From assembly GCA_028564705.1 (NCBI GenBank), contig JAPXFQ010002899.1, forward strand, positions 434,001-498,000: DNA of 64,000 nucleotides. The letters run 5' to 3'. Made by a program: the position numbers and the translations under genes. Origin of the DNA: Apricaphanius iberus (taxonomy: Eukaryota; Chordata; Actinopteri; Cyprinodontiformes; Aphaniidae). Below the pieces are notes generated by a model. The model saw only the letters and a list, made by a program, of their open reading frames with translations, made no database searches and was not told the DNA's origin. Below are positions 56,532 through 64,000 of this stretch, one piece after another (within the stretch, counting starts at the first letter, position 1; each line of letters begins with the position of its first letter).

Positions 56532-57163
56532 AGCCTAGTTTATGCTTCTCCATTTTGATGGAGACGGATTGACGTAACGCCATTATCCATCAATACAAGG
56601 GCTCTCTGTCACCTACGCAAGGACGCACGGAGTAGATGCCCAATTTTTAACTATCCGTCTCCGCTAACGGAGAGTGTATGCATCTGATTGGTCAGTTTTA
56701 GCAACAGCCAGAGATCGCTTCACCAGAACGGGGCTCTAATCAGCTGTAATCAGTAATTAATGCAGCATTTGGCCACTAGATGTTTTATATTGGAAGGATG
56801 ATTTATCTAATCTGTTCTTTTGGCGATTTTGAACACAAGGAAGTGTAGGAAAACAACAAAAAGGCTGCTGTATTTGTATCCATGTGTTTCTAGAATATTC
56901 AATGAGCTGCACCTCTAGTAAAAGGCTTTACATCTTAATCAAAACATACTTTCTGTCATTCATGCCTAGCCACAAGCCTAGAAAAAAAATTAAACAGCAA
57001 TGTGATAGTAGGCAGAGACGCCATAAAAAGTTAGCACCCCTGCTGTCCTGGTCTAATAACGCTGAAAAAACAATAGAGAATGCAGTGGAAGAGCGGAGTA
57101 CTATAAACGAAAAATGTCTGCATCTGAGTGCAAATTTGCGGTCAGAGAAGCATAAACTAGGCT
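56532..57163. mobile_element. PIF/Harbinger-type MITE, copy 3 (632 bp, complete)
   Basis: AGCCTAGTTTATGCTTCTC and its exact reverse complement bound the element, with TAA on both sides (56529-56531 and 57164-57166). The 3-bp TAA duplication identifies the group. It is non-coding. Confidence 0.88.
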
Positions 57164-60100
57164 TAATCCACACTCTAGCTCCACAGAAGAAGAAACCTCA
57201 CTCTCACAGAGAGGGAGGGGAGGCTGAGAAGGCATATTAGGATCTGCTGGGTTAGCAGTTCACCCTTCTTCAAAGGGCCCGGCCAGCTCGCTTAAGGGGA
57301 GACACTAATTTTCCTTTGCTGGTGAAGGAAAACACGAGTTTTTGGGAGAAAACTCACTCCAAGGAGCTCAAAGACATTGTTTTATCCTCCTAGCCCGACA
57401 AAACCTCCCCTGAGTTGAAGACCTCAGAGAGAGATAGGATCCGGGAGCAGACCCCCACAGATTCAACACCAAAACAAAATCAGCAGCAGCCGTCACACAT
57501 TAAGTTTCGTTTTTATTTTTACACACACCTCCAATAATACCCGACTGCAGCTGCAACACAGTTTGGGATGTGTCATTTGTGTGACAGCAGGGGAATATTT
57601 CTGCAGGCGGAAAGTTTAACTGATGTTTCTGATTCTCCTGATTCACGACATGAAAGTCCTTCACCTGTTGGCGAAATACGCCGTTTTGAATCCAAGATAG
57701 GTCACCTACATAATTCACATATGTCCCATGAGGAAAACAATCAGCTGTAATTAGTGACGCATGCCGCAGCTGCCAGCCACAAGTTTTCAGAACTGTCTTA
57801 ATGTGACTGAAGGAAGCTGCAGTTTCAGTTACTTTTTAAATCTTCCGACTTATTTAGAATTAAAACTATTTAAACCGACCTCAAGTCTTGTTTCTTTTAA
57901 TTTCCAGGGAGTTTTTAGAATGATTTATACGTGATTATTCCTGATGCTGAACAGGGCCGTATCCAGGAGGTTCATAAAGAGGAGATAAAAGGGGCCAAGG
58001 TGGGTCTTGGAATCTAGCACTAAAATAAAACCAGAGATTTACTTCTAGTAGGGACCCAATTTTGTCACATTTTATAGTTTTCATTTGTTAAAATTACATT
58101 TAAAGTCATTTTATTTAACAAAGGTTTATGTGACAATGTAGCCTCTAACTCTGCTTCCGTTTCAAACATTTTAAGTGATTTGTGAAAAATAAAATACAAT
58201 CACAAATAAAATAAAAAAATACACAAAATCTTTTTCACATAAAAGTGTAGGGACTGTTTAATTTTGGCAAACACATATACACTGTAAAATTCAAGTATTT
58301 AATTTGTATTTTTTTGTTTTAGTTAAAAGTCTGTGTAAGCAATATCAACTTTAAAAAATTTTTTTAACATTTAGGAGTCCACCCCCCATCAGTCAGACAC
58401 TGGGCAGTCCTTATTCATGCACATACCCTATCCAATCATTCTTTTCACCCCTCAAACACCCAAAGAGCAAAGGAATAGATTTCAAATCTGTGGGAAACAC
58501 TGAGCCTGAACCAGCCAAAAGCCGCATTCATTCGCTGCCACAGAACCGATGCCCGAGCTGGGGAGCTCCAGAAAGGTACTGTTCCAGTGAGTGCCGGAGC
58601 CGAAGGCTACTTAGCTGAGGCAGAGGGAGCTGACGTCCGAAGTCAACTATGGAAACCTGAAGAACTTTAAGTCGTTCCAAGAGGTCTGTTCTGGGCAGAG
58701 GCAAACTAGTTTAACTAAGATTTAAGGGTTGTGTTTCCACTGTGATTTGTTACTGTGAGTAATATTTTTGTCTGCTATCTGTTTGGGTAAACCAGGGTGC
58801 TCAGCCTGTGGTTTCAACCAGTGTTTTAAAAGCTTTTCCCGACCGAGAGTCCTTTCAATCCAGCAATTTGAGTTACTCAATCCGACAAGAGTTTCCTTTC
58901 TTTGTTTAAATTTTAATAACTGTATTTGATCCGTCCAACCGCACCACGTGTGTTACAGATGAGCTACATGCTAAGGTAAGGCCTTGTGTTTGGCCTTGGT
59001 ATGCATTAAATTAATAAACAATCGAAGGTGTTCATATAGAGATCGGGTCTAAGAAGATTAAGAACAGAAACTAATCCTATTACCCGTGTTTGAACCCCTT
59101 AATGCATCAAAATACTGAAATTAGATTGTTTACTGACGTCATCAATCTGCATAGAGGTAATTTTCCAAAGGTCAATGACTTCTTATACAGATCATTTTTA
59201 AACAAACATTTCTTGATCTGAGAATGTTTTATTTTTTCTTACATTGTTTATTGGTTTAGACATAAATCAATGGTGCTAAATAGTTAAACTAATTACAATT
59301 AGTAAACTAATTTAGCTTTCATTCCAGCATCAACAAAATAAGCCTAGGCCCTTTAAAGCATACAGATTCCTGCAGAAGAATTCATGGTTTCTATTTTTAT
59401 TGCATATGTATCTGTTCATTGTTTTTTATTTTGGTTGTTCATTTATTTTGATCAGTAGTGTGTTAGTTACTAGCTTGAGTGATTAATAGTTTGTCTTTTT
59501 CTTCTTTTGTAAATAAACTTTTGTATTTGGAAAGTCACTGTTTGTCATTTTATTCTGCACACATATGTGGCAAGGTTCCATGTTTCAATACACATTTAAA
59601 ACTCATCCCTTAATCTACGCATCTAGGCATATATATATATGTTTGATTTTCGATTTTAGGGTCACGACTTGATTCGATTCTCGATTTAAAAAAAAGAACC
59701 CTATATCATTTTAACAAGGGTTTTATTCATAAAATGTTGTCCAGTAAATCTTATTTTAAAAGACAATATTGATGTAACTTTTATTATTCTTGTGTAATGT
59801 ATCATATCAGGCATTAATGTTTAAATAATTTATTTACAGCGACTGTTGTTTAATGCTAGTGGAGGCTTGCTGCCATCTAGTGACTCTTTATAGTTACTGC
59901 AAAAATATGATATGCTCCAGATAGGACCAAGCAAAATGCAGCTAACACTGGTCCTTTTGTTTACAATGCGAATGTGGACTTAACTTGCCGGGAACTAAGA
60001 ATTTAATCACCGGTGATTTGAGAGTAGAAGGAGCTGCTTTAGCTCCGCTCCTGTTGCTTCATCTATCCAAGCCGTGGTCGAGCATTAGCTTAGCTAATAG

Positions 60101-60299
60101 CTACTTGCTAGCGTCAGCTAATGTGCTGTGTAGACGTGTGCTCTGATAACAGAGGATGTGATACAGGCAGTTAAAATGTTCCCAGGTGTTGTTGTAAGTT
60201 GTATGAGAACTGGTGAGAGTTACTTGTTAGGGAAAATGCAATGTGTGGTTCCATGTGACGAGACAGTTGTCTACTAAATGTTGCTACCGAGTCCCACGT
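57164..60299. other. Intergenic, unassigned
   Basis: No host exon is recognised. A decayed ATTCGATTCTCGATT-type scrap lies at 59640-59705. The GC-richer stretch at 57170-57480 and 58480-58700 has no open frame of note. Confidence 0.6.
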
Positions 60300-62465
60300 G
60301 GGACTCAGGATGTAGAGATCATACACATGACCTTCTTCAGCACATAAATACCTTTAAAATATGACATTCTAAAGCTCTCTACACTTAAGTATGGATGAGT
60401 TATGATCAAAAATGTAAAGGAGCAGTTCACCCGACGTTGATTTAAATAAATCCCCATCACAGGTAAAAAGCTTCATAAGTCAGCGAGTTTACATCAGACA
60501 GAGATCATACACATAAAGCCATCTTCAGGAAAAAAAATACCTTAAACATGAGCCCAATTGAAGCTCTCTACACCTAAGTATGAATGAGTTATGATCAAAA
60601 TAGTAAAGGAGCGGATCATCTGACGTTGCTGTTAAAATAAATCCCGAAAAAAGGTAAAAAGCTTCAAAATTCAGTGAGAAGACAGAGATCGTACACTTAT
60701 TACCTTCTTCAACACACAAATACATTTAAAATGAGAACATTTGATGCTCTCTACACCTAAGTATGGATGAGTTATGAATAAAAATGTTAGGGGGCGGATC
60801 ATCCGACGTTGCTGTTAAAATAAAACCCGACCACAGGTAATACGCTTCAAAAGTCAGTGAGTTTACATCAGACAGAGCCCATACACATATAGCATTCTTC
60901 AGCACACAAATACCTTTAAAATGAGACCAATTGAAGCTCTCTACAACTAAGTATGGATGAGTTATGATCAAAATTGTAAAGGAGCGGATCATCCGACGTT
61001 GCTGTTAAAAATAATCCCAAAAAAGGGTAAAAAGCTTCAGAATTCAGTTAGTTTACATAAGACAGAGATCATACACTTATACCCTTCTTCAACAGACAAA
61101 TACCTTTAAAATGTTACATTTGATGCTCTCTACACTTAAGTACGGATGAGTTATTATCAAAAAAAGGAGTGGATCCTCCGACGTTGCTGTTAAAATAAAC
61201 ACCGACCACAGGTAAAAATCTCCATAAGTCAGTGAGTTTACATCAGACAGAGATCATATACATATTACCTTCTTCAGCACATAAATAACTTTAAAGTAAG
61301 AAAATGTGAAGCTCTCTACACCAAAGTATGGATGAGTTATGATCAAAAATGTAAAGGAGCGGTTCACCCGACGCTGCTCTTAAAATAAATCCCGACCACA
61401 GGTAAAAATCTTAAAAAATCAGTGAGTATACATCAGACAGAGATCATACAGATATTACCTTCTTCAGCACATAAATACATTTAGAACAAGACAATTTGAA
61501 GCTCTCTACACCTAAGTATGGATGAGTTATTATCAATAATGTAAAGGAGCAGTTCATCCGACGTTGCTGTTAAAATAACCCCGACCACAGGTAAAAATCT
61601 TCAAAAGTCAGTAAGTTTACATCAGACAGGTATCATACACTTGTTACCTTCTTCAACACACAAATACCTTTAAAATGAGACTAATTGAAGCTCTATACAC
61701 CTACGTATGGATGAGTTATGAACAAAAATGTTAGGGGGCGGATCATTCGACATTGTTGTTAAAATAAAATCCAACCACAGGTAAAAAGCTTCAAACGTCA
61801 GTGAGTTTAATTTAGACAGAGATCATACACATATGATCCTCTTCAGCACACAAATACCTTCAAAAAAAGATCATTTGAAGCTCTCTATACCTAAGTATGG
61901 ATGAGTTATGAACAAAAATGTTAGGGGGCGGATCATTCGACATTGCTGTTAAAATAAAATCCAACCACAGGTAAAAAGCTTCAAACGTCAGTGAGTTTAC
62001 ATCAGACAGAGACCATACACATATAGCCTTCTTTGGCACACAAATACCTTTAAAATGAGCCCAATTGAAGCTCTCTACACATAAGTATGGATGAGTTATG
62101 ATCAAAATTGTAAAGGAGCGGATCATCCGACGTTGCTGTTAAAATAAATCCCGAAAAAAAGGTAAAAAGCTTCAAAAGTCAGTGGGTTTAATTTAGACAG
62201 AGATTATACACATATGACCCTCTTCCGCACACAAATACCTTCAAAAAAACATAATTTGAAGCTCTCTATACCTAAGTATGGATGAGTTATGAACAAAACT
62301 GTTAGGGGACAGATCATTCGACATTGCTGTTAAAATAAAATCCAACCACCGGTAAAAAGCTTCAAACGTCAGTGAGTTTACATCAGACAGAGACCATACA
62401 CATATAGCCTTCTTCAGCACACAAATAACTATAAAATGACACCAACTGATGCTCTCTACACCACT
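60300..62465. repeat. Satellite-like tandem array, ~188-bp unit, ~11.5 copies
   Basis: The unit marker (AGAGATCATACACAT or variant) recurs at 60316, 60501, 60685, 60875, 61065, 61250, 61440, 61629, 61819, 62009, 62200 and 62390, giving spacings of 184-191 bp. Each unit has GAAGCTCTCTACACCTAAGT, ATGGATGAGTTATGA and CCGACGTTGCTGTTAAAATA. Two variants are visible, one with GTAAAGGAGCGG and one with TTAGGGGGCGG. The last unit breaks off at about 62462. Confidence 0.93.
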
Positions 62466-62692
62466 AAAGGAACCAAAAATACAAAAATATTTTGGCCTTT
62501 GTAGACAAAGCTTTCCACATGCTCTTAAAAATGCTCGAAGAAGTCACTATACTGTAGTGCATTTTCAATGGGGTTATTATACTGTAACCAGTCAAGGATC
62601 CATACATTTAAAAGTAGGAACGGTACAATTGTATGCCCCGTATGCCAAGCAGTAATACGGGCGGGCGTTTTGTGCGTATGTCTGATGTGTGG
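62466..62692. other. Unassigned spacer between satellite and IS3EU-like element
   Basis: A + strand frame runs from the last satellite unit to a stop at 62655. It includes the repeated motif TATACTGTA at 62547 and 62578. I do not recognise the peptide. Confidence 0.5.
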
Positions 62693-63543
62693 TGTATGGA
62701 TGTCATTATTCCAAATATGCTAGTCAACTACTGACTAAATAATCATAACATTCAATTGAATATCTACTGATATTCAATTGAATATCAGTAGATAATGGTG
62801 GAGAAAATATTTTAAGGTGAGAAAAAAATAAAATAAATGGATTTTGCGAGATCTTGAGAACACTTTTGCGTTATCTCGAGAAAGATTTGTGTTATCTCAA
62901 GAAAGTTTTGCGTTATCTTGAGAAAGTTTTGCGTTATTTTGAGAAAATCCGACAACTTCAACACCAGCCATACGTCCTCTTTTCTCACAAATTGTCCATT
63001 TTCTCTGCATTTTGCACACATCCAACGATAGCCATGTAATTGTCCAGAGTATTGCAACTGGTGGCTAATGAACTCAATCAGATCCACTAGTTCAGAAGCT
63101 GTTTACGACGCGACAGTCCTTTTGTGCGCAAAATCCTGTGGGCAATGTCTTTCACTTATATGAAAACCATGTCTAGAGCTAAGCACTGACTTTATGTCCT
63201 GATATTTGAGGCCAATCTCAAAATAAAACTCTATTAAGCTCTCCCGTCTGTTAGTGTCTTCCATCATAGCAGTGCACAAGGCTGCAGCAAACTGAGTCGG
63301 TAACACTGTAAATCAAACTGACAGATTACAGAAATTTCGAAACGTTCTCCAGATATCGCAAAAGTTCTCAAAAGAATCTCAAGATCTCGCAAAATCCATT
63401 TATTTTATTTTTTTCTCACCTTAAAATATTTTCTCCACCATTATCTACTGATATTCAATTGAATATCAGTAGATATTCAATTGAATGTTATGATTATTTA
63501 GTCAGTAGTTGACTAGCATATTTGGAATAATGACATCCATACA
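62693..63543 (-). mobile_element. IS3EU-like DNA element with perfect 167-bp inverted ends
   Basis: Bases 62693-62859 are the exact reverse complement of 63377-63543. The interior, on the minus strand, keeps the N-terminal part of an integrase-type transposase: a helix-turn-helix-like stretch (RESLIEFYFEIGLKYQDI), then after a frame break LQYSGQLHGYRWMCAKCREN. These motifs match eukaryotic IS3EU-type integrases as I recall them. The integrase core is absent and the frame runs into 21-bp repeats, so it is non-autonomous. No clear target duplication was found. Confidence 0.75.
62868..62948. repeat. 21-bp tandem repeat inside the IS3EU-like element
   Basis: Four units of GCGTTATCTTGAGAAAGTTT type start at 62868, 62889, 62910 and 62931. 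A related unit lies in the inverted arm itself (62846-62867). On the minus strand they encode a heptad, FLKITQN and variants. Confidence 0.88.
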
Positions 63544-64000
63544 TGTACATGTCCCCTGCGGGGCTCAGTAAATATCTTACAATGTTGTCATGAGACAGAC
63601 AAAAGATATAAAGTTATGTTAAATTCTGCTATTTTGTAGACCGAAATGAGAAAATATACCATAATTAAATAACATGATTATACAGTAACAAATTTAAAGT
63701 AGTAGAAGCAGTTTCACAAATAGTTTTTTAAACACATAATTAATACTTAATGAATGTAATGTGTGTGTAGAACAGGATAAAGTACTTCCAATGACAATGT
63801 ATGGCATTTATTATATTTTCACTTGACCTCTAAATGGAACATCAGGCTACGCAGATAGAAATTAACTTTAAAACAATGAAGTTTGTTTCCAAACAAGAGG
63901 TCTCACTTTGACATTAACTGTGGGTGTGTCTCTATATCTCATGCATTTCTGGTCAAAATATGTTTATTCTTGATTCAATTAAGTTACGTCAGCAGGTAGC
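63544..64000. other. Unassigned sequence at the window end
   Basis: AT-rich. I see no gene or repeat that I can name. Confidence 0.6.

Noticed and set aside
56884..57240. 118-codon open frame on the + strand
   Set aside because: Mostly within the Harbinger MITE; the other copies of the MITE do not keep the frame.
60300..62465. Regularly spaced repeats considered as a CRISPR array
   Set aside because: The whole ~188-bp unit repeats with no unique spacers, the genome is eukaryotic and there are no cas genes.
62812..63306. Host gene encoded on the minus strand
   Set aside because: The frames lie between perfect inverted arms, are broken, and resemble an integrase-type transposase.

Overview
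The window is vertebrate nuclear DNA, almost certainly from a ray-finned (teleost) fish. It holds spliced exons with GT-AG introns, long AT-rich introns, and many repeats of types common in teleosts: L2, I-type and RTE-type LINEs, Tc1/mariner, hAT, piggyBac and PIF/Harbinger MITEs, and an IS3EU-like integrase element. There is no sign of prokaryotic or viral organisation.

The only protein-coding gene I can support is on the + strand, from 1421 to 39166. It is the 3' portion of radil (Ras-associating and dilute domain protein, a Rap-GTPase effector in cell adhesion and migration). Twelve coding exons join in a consistent phase to give about 918 codons plus a stop. They encode a serine/acidic-rich segment, an FHA-like region, a DIL (dilute) domain and a C-terminal PDZ domain. 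The start codon and the N-terminal RA-domain exons must lie upstream of base 1. The 3'UTR starts at 39167, with candidate poly(A) signals at 39380 and 40855.

The introns are full of transposon relics. They include at least four copies of one Tc1-like family, a hAT element with a Tc1-type MITE nested in it, hAT MITEs with 8-bp target duplications, a piggyBac MITE abutting a Harbinger MITE, and a long imperfect foldback element at 11967-12757.

From about 40.9 kb to the end I see no host gene. In order this part holds a hAT MITE, an L2 LINE 3' end, a Harbinger MITE, a full-length but dead Tc1-like transposon (49189-50414), another hAT MITE, a degraded I-clade LINE (53060-55445), a BED-finger hAT transposase scrap beside a third Harbinger MITE, a roughly 188-bp satellite array (60300-62465), and an IS3EU-like element with perfect 167-bp inverted termini (62693-63543).

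I did not find a new multi-gene system. The observations most worth checking are the IS3EU-like element with its 21-bp internal repeats, the two-type satellite array, the stop-free 90-bp mini-intron in the DIL coding region, and the tandem duplication that crosses a transposon end.
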